Below, piece by piece: positions 24,799 through 33,540 of a stretch of DNA of 64,000 nt. The notes beneath the pieces were generated by a model that did no database searches, was not told the DNA's origin, and worked only from the letters and a program-made list of their open reading frames with translations. The position numbers were made by a program, and so were the translations under genes. Source of the stretch: Pseudobacter ginsenosidimutans. Its GTDB lineage: Bacteria > Bacteroidota > Bacteroidia > Chitinophagales > Chitinophagaceae. The DNA is taken from contig NZ_CP042431.1 of the NCBI RefSeq assembly GCF_007970185.1, forward strand, positions 7,671,342 through 7,735,341. Direction: 5' to 3'. Positions within the stretch are counted from its first letter, which is position 1. Each line of letters begins with the position of its first letter.

Positions 24799-25704
24799 TC
24801 AGGCGCCTTCATTGCCAATGGCCTGAAGGTCTATACCAAATGTGTTCAGGAAATAACTGATCACGATATCGTATTTCTTTTTGATCAGTCCGTTCACATC
24901 CACGGAGGGATGCAGCAGTCCGCCCGGTGCAGTCAGACTGGCGTAGGAATTGGAAACGATGGTTTCCATAAAAACATCCCAATCCTCTTCAACCCCTTTC
25001 CTCAGGTAATCGATCACACCCTGTTCATATGCTGTCCAGTAATCCACCAGATCATAATCAGTGAGTGCAGTAAATGCCGCCTGTCTTTTGATCGCATTCT
25101 TCGCATGTGCATTAGCGAGGAATAAAGAATTGAGTTTGGATTTCAATGCATACTTCTCCGGAGCAGAAATGGCGTTGATCCTGCTACCTCCATATCCAAC
25201 GATCATGAAATCACCGGCTGCATAAGCTTCATGCATCAGGTTCACATTTTCAGAAGGCTTACCCGCTCCCGTTCTGGCGAAATAAAAACTGTCCAGCAAA
25301 AAAACTTTTTGAGGCAGCCCTGCGCGAAGAAGAGATTCAGAATAGTATTTCAACAGTGTTTCATTAATGAGGGCGAGTTGTTCATCTACATAATCCTCAT
25401 TAGCCGGAACATCAAAATAACCGGCTGTGGTCTTGTTCGCAACAGCATCATACCTGCCGCCGATCCACCAGGTAACATTGTACATGATATCCTTGGGCTC
25501 ATACTTGTAGAGGAACAGTGTCCTGTATTTTTTGAACATCTCCAGGATAGTTGCATCATAGGGATGATTACCCTGTGGCAGGGTTGGATCACCGTAAATA
25601 TTTTCCGGTTCAGGACTGGCTGTAAGCGCTCCTTCCTTTTTACAACCCGTTGCGAGGAGGGCAACCAGTAACCAAACTGTGGTTATATAGAAAAATGATT
25701 TCAT
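24799..25704 (-). CDS. Zinc metallohydrolase-like lipoprotein of SusCD loci, apparently without HExxH
   Basis: 301 residues with a lipoprotein signal (WLLVALLATGC, Cys at residue 21). Length, position after SusD and the pattern ILEMFKKYRTLFLYKYEP...EEDWDVFMETIV resemble the substrate-import-associated zinc metallohydrolase lipoproteins encoded next to SusC/SusD. In that family an HExxH is expected in the middle; here the corresponding helix reads SLFLANAHAKNAIKRQAAF, so the first His and the catalytic Glu appear to be replaced, leaving one His. No HExxH occurs elsewhere. It is probably a binding or pseudo-enzyme component of the uptake system. Family assignment is from memory of the pattern and needs a profile search. 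Confidence 0.6.
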   Translation of the reverse strand: MKSFFYITTVWLLVALLATGCKKEGALTASPEPENIYGDPTLPQGNHPYDATILEMFKKYRTLFLYKYEPKDIMYNVTWWIGGRYDAVANKTTAGYFDVPANEDYVDEQLALINETLLKYYSESLLRAGLPQKVFLLDSFYFARTGAGKPSENVNLMHEAYAAGDFMIVGYGGSRINAISAPEKYALKSKLNSLFLANAHAKNAIKRQAAFTALTDYDLVDYWTAYEQGVIDYLRKGVEEDWDVFMETIVSNSYASLTAPGGLLHPSVDVNGLIKKKYDIVISYFLNTFGIDLQAIGNEGA

Positions 25705-25722
25705 AATTCGATGTTTTGTTGA

Positions 25723-27240
25723 TTATGGATTGGGTTCCAGGTTAGGGTTCCTGATCAGCGCAGACCTTGGGATCGGCAGTGTATAGCGCTTATCATTCTT
25801 TTGCAGCACATATTCCACAGGCGCCTGACTGGCGGTAGTCTGGAACTTATGCCTGATCTCTGGCATACCATATCTGCGGAGATCGAACCAGCGGTGGTCT
25901 TCGAAGCTGAGCTCGCGCCTGCGTTCATCGCGGCAAAAATCCAGTAATGCCTGGCCACTGAAATCGACGGGAACATAAGCCACATTCCGGGTATCGTATC
26001 GATTGGAACGAAGGAAGTTCAGGTCGCTCAGCGCCGAAGCCCGGAGCGCTTCATCGCCATTCTTCAGGTACTGTATGATATTGGCTTCAGCGCGGTTAAG
26101 ATACAGCTCAGCCACACGCATTCCCTTCACTACATTACTACTGTTGGAACCTCCCAGTTTCTTTCCAAGGATCGGAACATAGATGGTCCAGTCGTAATCC
26201 AGGTAATCCCAGTAATAGAAATAACGCATACGCAGGTCACCGCGATTGCTGGTATTGGTCCTGGTGAAATCATATTTGCTTCTCAATTCAGGTGAAAGGC
26301 AGAAGTTCAGAATATCATAATCGAACCGCCCCATTTCACGGTATTCACTACCGTTCGCATAACCGAGCCAGATAGCTTCTGGACTGTTGATGCTGTAGAT
26401 ATTGGTGGCGGGATCACTCCATGTGCCGGGATAAGGCACAGAAGCAAGCCTGAGCAGGGAGGAATTGAGGGTAAGACCATCGCTCGCATATTGGGCTGCC
26501 TGTTCCCATTTTTCCTGGTAAAGGCTGAGCCGGCTTAATAACGTATATACGAATCCGGTAGTTACCCTGAATTTACTATTGCCTGATCCATGTTGCCGGA
26601 TCAGTGGGAGCGCTTTCATCAGGTCTGCTTCGATCTGATCGTAAACTTTTTTTATGGATGCGCGGCGGGGATACTCATCTTTCACCACGGAACTGAGGAT
26701 CAGCTCCACGCCCGGCGCCGTTTCACGGTCGATACCCGGTGCATTGTAAGGCTGTGCAAAAAGGTTTACCAGCATGAAATAGTAGAAGCTTCGCATGGCC
26801 AGCGCCTGTGCGCGCACATTCTCCCGCTCTCCTTCATCGCCTCTTACCCCATCGATCATTTCCAACACCACATTGCAACCTTTGATCCTCCTGTAATAAT
26901 GGGCATAGGTATCGATGGCTCCCGGCGTCATAGCCGCCTCCATCAACTCGAACATATCAGAACGCCAGGTATACGGCCCTTCATATTGCTTGTAAAGTGT
27001 TGGGCCAGCCAAACCGGGATTGAAATTGCTCACCATATCATCCGTCATCAGGTCCAGGTAAGGATGAAAGCCGGGAGTATAGGATCCTGCGGGATAAACC
27101 TCTCCCATCAGCAATTGCTGCAATTCAGCCACGGAAGAAGGCCTGACCTCATCCTGACTTTTTTCCTCCAGGTATTTGCTGCATCCGGTGAAACCGATCA
27201 ACAGCCATATGCCCAGTATGCTTTTATATATCGTATTCAT
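25723..27240 (-). CDS. SusD/RagB-family outer-membrane nutrient-binding lipoprotein
   Basis: 505 residues from ATG 27240; an in-frame start 30 bases earlier precedes the lipoprotein signal and is unlikely. Signal and lipobox GIWLLIGFTGC, then KYLEEKSQDEVRPSS, a classical SusD start. The TPR-like region contains NVRAQALAMRSFYYFMLVNL, and the C-terminal RRELSFEDHRWFDLRRYGM is the SusD hallmark. It forms the lid on the SusC pore encoded 16 bases upstream and binds the substrate on the cell surface. The ligand is unknown; no glycosidase lies in this locus. Confidence 0.93.
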   Translation of the reverse strand: MNTIYKSILGIWLLIGFTGCSKYLEEKSQDEVRPSSVAELQQLLMGEVYPAGSYTPGFHPYLDLMTDDMVSNFNPGLAGPTLYKQYEGPYTWRSDMFELMEAAMTPGAIDTYAHYYRRIKGCNVVLEMIDGVRGDEGERENVRAQALAMRSFYYFMLVNLFAQPYNAPGIDRETAPGVELILSSVVKDEYPRRASIKKVYDQIEADLMKALPLIRQHGSGNSKFRVTTGFVYTLLSRLSLYQEKWEQAAQYASDGLTLNSSLLRLASVPYPGTWSDPATNIYSINSPEAIWLGYANGSEYREMGRFDYDILNFCLSPELRSKYDFTRTNTSNRGDLRMRYFYYWDYLDYDWTIYVPILGKKLGGSNSSNVVKGMRVAELYLNRAEANIIQYLKNGDEALRASALSDLNFLRSNRYDTRNVAYVPVDFSGQALLDFCRDERRRELSFEDHRWFDLRRYGMPEIRHKFQTTASQAPVEYVLQKNDKRYTLPIPRSALIRNPNLEPNP

Positions 27241-27256
27241 TTTTTTGTCTTGAAGG

Positions 27257-30200
27257 TTAAAAACTAACATTGAATTGCATGGAATACACTCTGGGTATGG
27301 GTTGATTGCCGGTGGCTACTTCCGGGTCCATTCCCTTGAAATCCCTGCTCACGATTATAAACGGGTTTCTAACGGCTGCGGATACACTAAGATTCTTTAT
27401 ATACAGTGGCTTCAACAATCTTTCGGGAACATTCCAGGTAAGGGAGATATCGTTGCACCTGAAAAAGCTGGCATCCACCACGCGGGCAGTTGAATAATTG
27501 TACATTTCGTAAGCATACTCATATCCGGGATAAGGTGGAATCAGCAACAGGATGGCATCTGTCTGGTTATTGACAGGGTTCCAGATCCTGGAGGGGATGG
27601 AAGGGATATTGGTATTCTTTTCGTCACCTGGCTTTTTCCAGCGGCTGGCAAATTCCTTTGGCATATTCATGTAAGCGCTGGGCAGATCAAAACCGGTGAA
27701 CATCTGGTAGAGCAATTTCTTGCCACCTAATTGCATATTGAATGATGCGGAGAGTGTAAATGCCTTGTAGCGCAATACCTGTGAGATACCGGCAGTAAAA
27801 TCAGGCTCCAGCCTGCCTGCATATTTCATGTAAGCAGTGGCATCCTTCTCACCTGCGATCCAGGCCGCCTGATCCTTGGCAGGAAGCACAAACTCAGGCG
27901 AACCATCATTGGGATTCAATCCTGTAAAATCAAACACCCAGAAGGACGACACCCCATAACCTCCCTTGTTCAACCTGCCGGAAGCGGCATTGCGCCAGCT
28001 TTCCGAGCCAATGATCTCGCTGTTGATCCTGTTGCGGTTCCTGGAAGTATTGAAAGAAATATTCCAAACAAGGTCCCGGCTGCGGATAACGGTCCCGCTC
28101 ATACTAAGTTCAATACCTTCATTATCCAGTTTGCCTCCATTGATGGGCATCTGATCGATACCATATGAAACCGGGATCTCCCTGTAAATGATCAGGTCAT
28201 CCGTTTTCTTACGGTAATACTCAAGCGACATTATAAAACGATTGGAAGCTATTCCCAGGTCAAGGCCCAGGTTCATTGTTTTTGTTTTCTCCCATCTCAG
28301 GTCCGCATACCCAAGTGATTTGATCAGCAACTCGTATTCTCCTGTTACATTATTCACTACATTCGAGGGAAGTTGTGCAATAAGATCAGGGCCGAAGTTT
28401 TCGGCCACATTACCCTGCCAGCCATAAGAGGCGCGCAGGTTCAGCTCGCTCACCAGTTTCTGCTCCTTCATCCAGGGCTCATTGTGCACATTCCATCGTA
28501 CGCCACCAGCCCAGATGGGAAGGAACCTGTGCTTCTTATCCTGGCCAAAGCGGTTAGACGCATCCGAACGAAGACTACCGGTGATCACATATCGTTCATC
28601 ATAAGAATAAGTGAGGTTGCCATAGTAAGAAAGGAAATTAGCATCACGGTCTGTGATCACATTCTTTATCTCTTTATACAGGGGATTGGTGATCACACTT
28701 CCGTATTGCAAAATAGTAAGGGGCGGACTGGTGATATTACGTCCCCTGTCTGGAAAATATCCAAACTGATTGGAGCTGAATCCCCTGGTGGCGGTACTAC
28801 GCAGCTCCTGCCCTGCCAATGCACCAATGCGATGAAGCCCTATCAGCTTATTCCAGGAGAGACTGTTCCTTATATTGTAAGTAGTGTTGCGGCTTTCGAT
28901 GGAATTGTACTCTCCTCCATGCGGTAACTTCGATTCCATATAACGCTGGCTTCCCACCCCAAACTCACCCACTTCATAATCCCTGATAAAAGCAATATGC
29001 CGGGAATACTCAGAAGCCCATGATTCAGCATTGGCATTTACAGAGGTCAGGCCCAGTAAACTTTCAAAACGAAGACCATTGATGATATTATAATTGATAT
29101 TGAGCGAGGCATTGAAGTTCCGCTGATCGTTCTGATTGCCGGTCTCCGCCAATTCGTTCAGCACATTGAATCTTAGCGGAGTTCCATTATGGCCCGGTAT
29201 TTCATAATATTTTGGATTTCCATCTTCATCAAATGCGGGAATGGCGCGACTTGTTTCCTGTGCATATTTGAAAGGATCTACAGCATAGAAACCTTTTGTT
29301 CTGATCATACCTGCATTCAGTTGCACGCCTGCTGTGAGCTTATCGGAGATCTTCGCATCCAGCCGGAGCGTACCCGTCATATTGCGGGTATCGTTTCCTT
29401 TGGCAGTACCGAAGTTCTGAGAAGTGGCCAGTGATGAATAATAGGAAAGACGTTCGGAGCCCCCGGAAATACTAACACTGTGATTATGGCTGAACGGTGT
29501 GCGGTAGAGCAGTTTCATCCAGTCTGTATTCACCGTTTCAAGATACTTCACTTCCTCATTGAACTGAGTGTAACTGATCTCTTTGTTGAGGTAACGTTGC
29601 AATACATTTTCATAGCCTACCGCGGTAGTGCCGATTACTCCCAGTAATCTTTTCTCATAGATCTCGCGGCTTACATCGATGCGTTCTTTGGAGTTCATCA
29701 GGTTGAGCTGATCATAGTTCAGTCGTTCCGTAATGGCAAAGCCTCCGCTGTAGTTCACCGTCATCCTGCCACCGGGTTTGCCACGTTTTGTTTTGATCAC
29801 GATAACGCCATTGGCCGCCTTCACACCGTAAAGCACGGTGGCAGCGGCATCTTTCAGAACAGTAATATCTTCAATGTCATTTGGATTTAGCCAGGAAATG
29901 GAATTGCCGATCAGGTTCCGCATCATATCTGAGCTGCTGCCCACATCATTGAGGGATTGGGCATTGAATGGAACAGGATCGGTCTGGATCACACCATCCA
30001 CCACCCAAACAGGTTCCTGGTTGCTCAGCAAAGTGGAAGTTCCGCGCACACGAACCCTCGGTCTGGTGCCTACCATACCGGTCTGGTTCATTACCACGGT
30101 GCCGGGTAATTTTCCCTGCAACATCTGCTCTACCGTATTGGTGCCATCGTAGAACATCTCATCACGCTTGATCGTATTGGCTGATCCCACCATCTCCGAT

Positions 30201-30835
30201 TTGCGGATATTCTGATAACCCGTTACTACCACCTGGTTCATCTCATTGGGAGCATCTTCCATGGTCACATTCTGGATGTAGGAGTCACCTTCAGCACGGA
30301 TATTCAGACTCTGCGACTTCATCCCTACATAAGTCACTTTCAGCGTGGTCCTGCGATGTGTTATCAAACTGAATTTACCGGATGCATCTGTGATGGCAGA
30401 GACCCCGGACGACTGATCTGTTACACTGGCGCCGTAAAGCGGTTGTCCCTTTCCGTTAAGGACAACGCCCCGAACTGTAACAGTGGTATCGGGATTCTTT
30501 TTCGCGGGATTTTCTGCTGGTGACTTCCGTTTGATAATGATCGTATTCTTTTCGATGGAATACTTCATATCGGTTCCATCGAGCAGCATGTTCAATACCT
30601 CCGTAACCGGACGATTGGTAACATTGATGGTAACAGGAGGGAATTTATTCACATCATCCACACTGTAAAACAGGTTGATCTGTGAACTTTTTCTCACAGC
30701 ATTCAACGCTTCTGAGAGCTTTGCGTTCTTGAGATTCAGGCTCACGGTCTTTTCCGTGTCCTGTGCTTTCAGGGAAAGCATGAAGAGTACACCCGCGGCC
30801 AGCAACAGGCTGCGGAATACCACAAGATGTTTCAT
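27257..30835 (-). CDS. SusC/RagA-family TonB-dependent transporter with STN signalling domain
   Basis: 1192 residues. Signal peptide 1-24; an STN secretin/TonB short N-terminal domain at about 30-105 (VSLNLKNAKLSEALNAVRKS...IIIKRK); a carboxypeptidase-regulatory-like domain at about 118-205; plug from about 205 (NQVVVTGYQNIRK, DAAATVLYGVKAANGVIVIK); beta-barrel to the C-terminus, ending SMQFNVSF. It moves substrate across the outer membrane with energy from TonB. The STN domain lets it signal through the FecR protein encoded just upstream to the ECF sigma factor, so expression is probably induced by the substrate. It is the third gene of the sigma-fecR-susC-susD order. Confidence 0.95.
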   Translation of the reverse strand: MKHLVVFRSLLLAAGVLFMLSLKAQDTEKTVSLNLKNAKLSEALNAVRKSSQINLFYSVDDVNKFPPVTINVTNRPVTEVLNMLLDGTDMKYSIEKNTIIIKRKSPAENPAKKNPDTTVTVRGVVLNGKGQPLYGASVTDQSSGVSAITDASGKFSLITHRRTTLKVTYVGMKSQSLNIRAEGDSYIQNVTMEDAPNEMNQVVVTGYQNIRKSEMVGSANTIKRDEMFYDGTNTVEQMLQGKLPGTVVMNQTGMVGTRPRVRVRGTSTLLSNQEPVWVVDGVIQTDPVPFNAQSLNDVGSSSDMMRNLIGNSISWLNPNDIEDITVLKDAAATVLYGVKAANGVIVIKTKRGKPGGRMTVNYSGGFAITERLNYDQLNLMNSKERIDVSREIYEKRLLGVIGTTAVGYENVLQRYLNKEISYTQFNEEVKYLETVNTDWMKLLYRTPFSHNHSVSISGGSERLSYYSSLATSQNFGTAKGNDTRNMTGTLRLDAKISDKLTAGVQLNAGMIRTKGFYAVDPFKYAQETSRAIPAFDEDGNPKYYEIPGHNGTPLRFNVLNELAETGNQNDQRNFNASLNINYNIINGLRFESLLGLTSVNANAESWASEYSRHIAFIRDYEVGEFGVGSQRYMESKLPHGGEYNSIESRNTTYNIRNSLSWNKLIGLHRIGALAGQELRSTATRGFSSNQFGYFPDRGRNITSPPLTILQYGSVITNPLYKEIKNVITDRDANFLSYYGNLTYSYDERYVITGSLRSDASNRFGQDKKHRFLPIWAGGVRWNVHNEPWMKEQKLVSELNLRASYGWQGNVAENFGPDLIAQLPSNVVNNVTGEYELLIKSLGYADLRWEKTKTMNLGLDLGIASNRFIMSLEYYRKKTDDLIIYREIPVSYGIDQMPINGGKLDNEGIELSMSGTVIRSRDLVWNISFNTSRNRNRINSEIIGSESWRNAASGRLNKGGYGVSSFWVFDFTGLNPNDGSPEFVLPAKDQAAWIAGEKDATAYMKYAGRLEPDFTAGISQVLRYKAFTLSASFNMQLGGKKLLYQMFTGFDLPSAYMNMPKEFASRWKKPGDEKNTNIPSIPSRIWNPVNNQTDAILLLIPPYPGYEYAYEMYNYSTARVVDASFFRCNDISLTWNVPERLLKPLYIKNLSVSAAVRNPFIIVSRDFKGMDPEVATGNQPIPRVYSMQFNVSF

Positions 30836-30888
30836 GGTAATCGAGTTTAGTTTTGGTTGATTGCTCCGTTTATTCTCTGGTTCGTTGG

Positions 30889-32073
30889 CTATTTTGACAT
30901 GACCTGACTTACAAGAATTGTTTTCCCTTTGATGTTGAATTTCACATAGGCAGGTTGCTCGATGAGTGCAAGCACATCTTCAATATGTGCTTCTTTTTTC
31001 AGTCTCCCTCCCACTTTTCGCTGCTTTAATTCAGGAGAAGAGAATACAAAATCGAAATCGTATAAACGGCTAAGGTTGTTTGTTGCTTCTTCGAGAGAAA
31101 CCTCGTCGAATATGATCTGCCCGTCTTTCCAGGCGGTAAATGTTTCTGTGTCCACAGCTCTGGTAATGAATTTATCATTGGTAAGCATGGCCTGCAAACC
31201 CGGCTCCAGCATGGCCTGCATGCCTGCGGCGTTCAGCCTTACTGACCCGTTCACCAGTGTGGTGGTAAATTTTTTGGTATAGGTATTCACATTGAACTCC
31301 GTGCCCAATACCTGCACTTCCATCCCACTTGCATTCACAATAAAAGGCAATGCAGTATTCTTCTTCACTTTAAAATAGGCTTCGCCGCTTTCAAGAAATA
31401 CTTCTCTCCTGGTTACACCCCCAAAATGAGCGGGATAACGCAGTTTGGTGGAGGCATTCAACCAGACCTCGGTCCCATCCGCCAACTCCAGCCTGTACTG
31501 ACCACCCCTCGGAATGATCAGGGTATTGTATCCCGCAGCTTTCACCAACCCTTCGCGGGCTGCGTATTTCAAAAGGCTTGTATCTACATTGGTAATCTCA
31601 GTTAGGCCTTGTTGAAATTTACTGTCAGGATTTTCCTGCAACTCTATTCGCTCTCCATCGGCCAGTACAAGGGTGGCGCGACGGGAATCCAGAGGTTCGG
31701 TAATGTATTTTGCGGTCTCAGATGAAGCCTGGTCTTTTTTATTCACCAGCAGGTAAGCCAGAGCGCCAATCACCATCAGCCCAAGTACAACCGCTGCGTA
31801 TCCCATCCATTTCCTTACGGGCTGTAACCTGCGCACAGCACCAGTTTCAGCGGTTGCATCTTTCTGAAGTATAGCGGTAATGATCTGCTCTGCGTCCCGC
31901 AGTTCCAAAGGCTGTTCCTGGTTGTTCTCCGAATACAGTCCGGCCACCAGCGCATCGCGTTGAGATGCCGCTTTACCCTTCGATAAAAAGGTCATCAGCT
32001 CCAGTTCCTCTTCTGCTGAGATCGAATGACTGGTCCATTTGGTGAACAATTCCCGCAGCCTGTTATCCTCCAT
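30889..32073 (-). CDS. FecR-family anti-sigma factor
   Basis: 394 residues from ATG 32073; an upstream in-frame start overlaps the sigma gene. The cytoplasmic N-terminal region (about 1-85, LRELFTKWTSHSISAEEELE) would bind the sigma factor. One membrane helix lies near 93-113 (MGYAAVVLGLMVIGALAYLL). The periplasmic FecR domain is at about 175-275 (LADGTEVWLNASTKLRYPAH, ESGEAYFKVKKN), followed by the C-terminal DUF4974-like domain (SRLYDFDFVFSSPELKQRK) that contacts the STN domain of SusC. It holds the sigma factor inactive until the transporter binds substrate. It is 13 bases after the sigma gene. Confidence 0.93.
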   Translation of the reverse strand: MEDNRLRELFTKWTSHSISAEEELELMTFLSKGKAASQRDALVAGLYSENNQEQPLELRDAEQIITAILQKDATAETGAVRRLQPVRKWMGYAAVVLGLMVIGALAYLLVNKKDQASSETAKYITEPLDSRRATLVLADGERIELQENPDSKFQQGLTEITNVDTSLLKYAAREGLVKAAGYNTLIIPRGGQYRLELADGTEVWLNASTKLRYPAHFGGVTRREVFLESGEAYFKVKKNTALPFIVNASGMEVQVLGTEFNVNTYTKKFTTTLVNGSVRLNAAGMQAMLEPGLQAMLTNDKFITRAVDTETFTAWKDGQIIFDEVSLEEATNNLSRLYDFDFVFSSPELKQRKVGGRLKKEAHIEDVLALIEQPAYVKFNIKGKTILVSQVMSK

Positions 32074-32086
32074 ATTCCTGGTTTCT

Positions 32087-32680
32087 TTAAAGTAGACGAA
32101 TGAGTATAAAAAAAGAGGGGATGCCCCAGAAAACAATTTTCAATAAATTCTTTTTGAGGGTGGCGGTAGCCTTCTTGATATATTCTTTCACTGTATGAAT
32201 GGAGATACCCATTTCTTCTGCGATCTCCTGTTGTTTCTTTCTATCAAAGCGACTCATCTCCCAGACTTTCCGCTGCTGCGGCGGCAATTCAGCCACCGCC
32301 TGGTAAAGTTTGGCGTGGTACTGTTTCCATTCTTCATCGTTCTCTTCTCCAGATTGCTGGCTTGATCCCGATTGCAGCTCGTGCAGGATGATTCGCTCAT
32401 GGGCCATCCTCCGCAGCATATCGCTTCCGGTATTGCGGGCAACAGTTACTAACCAGGCTTCAAAATTGCTGATACGAACCAGCTCAGCACGCTGCTGCCA
32501 TAATTTGGTAAAGGCTTCCTGAACTATCTCTTCGGCAAGTACTGAAGAACCGGTCAGTTTGAGCGCAAAAGCATTGATACGGGGAGACCATGCATGGAAT
32601 AGCGTGCGGAACGCATTTTCATCGCCTTCAGATAGTTTAAGCAGCAGTTCAGCCTGATCATATTGCGGGTTGGATAGCAA
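32087..32680 (-). CDS. ECF RNA polymerase sigma factor (sigma-70 family, SusC/FecR type)
   Basis: 197 residues. Region 2 is at about 15-90 (FRTLFHAWSPRINAFALKLT, AEEIVQEAFTKLW), and region 4 is at about 130-185 (AVAELPPQQRKVWEMSRFD, EEMGISIHTVKEYIKKA). There is no in-frame ATG before region 2 is well under way; the best start is a TTG at 32680 with an AGGGA sequence 9 bases upstream, so this is a non-ATG start. A hydrophobic C-terminal tail (IVFWGIPSFFILIRLL) is common in Bacteroidota ECF factors of this class. It directs transcription of the susCD operon when released by FecR. Confidence 0.93.
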   Translation of the reverse strand: MLSNPQYDQAELLLKLSEGDENAFRTLFHAWSPRINAFALKLTGSSVLAEEIVQEAFTKLWQQRAELVRISNFEAWLVTVARNTGSDMLRRMAHERIILHELQSGSSQQSGEENDEEWKQYHAKLYQAVAELPPQQRKVWEMSRFDRKKQQEIAEEMGISIHTVKEYIKKATATLKKNLLKIVFWGIPSFFILIRLL

Positions 32681-32772
32681 TTGGGTTTCCCTGTTTGGTT
32701 ACAAAACTTGGCAGCGATCGTAAAAATAGCATTTGAATCATTATCAAGTGTAAAGTATTCGTTTGGCCTCTT

Positions 32773-32780
32773 TATATTTG
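32773..32780 (+). promoter_or_regulatory. Putative -7 promoter element for the DNA alkylation repair gene
   Basis: TATATTTG matches TAnnTTTG and ends 17 bases before the ATG at 32798. A TTTG occurs at 32762 but the 7-base spacing is too short for a -33 element. Confidence 0.4.
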
Positions 32781-32797
32781 GTCACCAATCAACGCTC

Positions 32798-33505
32798 ATG
32801 AAAAGCATTCTCACTCAACTCAGAGCTGATCTCGACAGCATGGCGAATGCCGCCGCCAAATCATCTGCCGAAAGATTTTTCAAAGAAGCTATCCAAACCA
32901 GGGGTATCAAAACGCCACTGGTGCGCAAGCTCTCAGCACAGTATAAAAAAGAAATGAAACAACTTCCGAAAAAGGAAGTATTCCAGCTTTGTGAAGAGCT
33001 CTGGCAATCTGGCTACCTGGAGGAATCTTTTGTAGCCTGTGATTGGGCCTATTCCCAAAAGAAAAAATTTGAACCGGCCGATTTCAAAACATTCGAACGC
33101 TGGGTAAAAAAGTATGTATCCAACTGGGCTTCCTGCGATACGCTCTGCAATCATACTGTTGGGGAATTCCTTATGATGTATCCTGAATTCCTGCCTGAAC
33201 TGAAACGCTGGGCGGTATCAAAAAACAGGTGGGTGAAACGGGCCGCAGCGGTGAGCCTGATCGTTCCCGCCAGAAAAGGGCTATGGATGGAGGAGATGCT
33301 GGAAATTGCTACCATTCAGCTAGAGGATCAGGATGACATGGTGCAGAAAGGCTATGGCTGGATGCTGAAATCCGCCAGCGAATCAGACCTCAACCCTGTA
33401 TTTAAGTTCGTAATGCAGCATAAGACGAAGATGCCGCGCACTGCTTTGCGTTATGCCATCGAGAAAATGCCTGCAGATAAGAAAGCAAAGGCGATGGCCA
33501 GATAA
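32798..33505 (+). CDS. DNA alkylation repair protein (AlkD-like HEAT-repeat)
   Basis: 235 residues from ATG 32798; the open frame runs 117 bases further upstream but that segment has no conservation and covers the promoter. The protein is a run of helical HEAT-like pairs with typical motifs: QTRGIKTPLVRKLSAQYKKE, FERWVKKYVSNWASCDTLCN (the Trp and Asp that line the lesion pocket in AlkD), and NRWVKRAAAVSLIVPARKG. AlkD-type glycosylases excise N3- and N7-alkylpurines without flipping the base. Action on DNA in the cytoplasm is inferred. A GC-rich hairpin overlaps the stop codon. Confidence 0.85.
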   Translation: MKSILTQLRADLDSMANAAAKSSAERFFKEAIQTRGIKTPLVRKLSAQYKKEMKQLPKKEVFQLCEELWQSGYLEESFVACDWAYSQKKKFEPADFKTFERWVKKYVSNWASCDTLCNHTVGEFLMMYPEFLPELKRWAVSKNRWVKRAAAVSLIVPARKGLWMEEMLEIATIQLEDQDDMVQKGYGWMLKSASESDLNPVFKFVMQHKTKMPRTALRYAIEKMPADKKAKAMAR

Positions 33506-33517
33506 TGCGCCATCGCC
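33490..33517 (+). terminator. Hairpin overlapping the stop of the alkylation repair gene
   Basis: GGCGATGGC (33490-33498) pairs with GCCATCGCC (33509-33517), with the stop codon in the loop. A T-rich stretch follows at 33527-33543. It lies between two convergent genes and probably terminates the plus-strand transcript. Confidence 0.5.
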
Positions 33518-33540
33518 CTGTCTGAATATTTTCCATTTTT

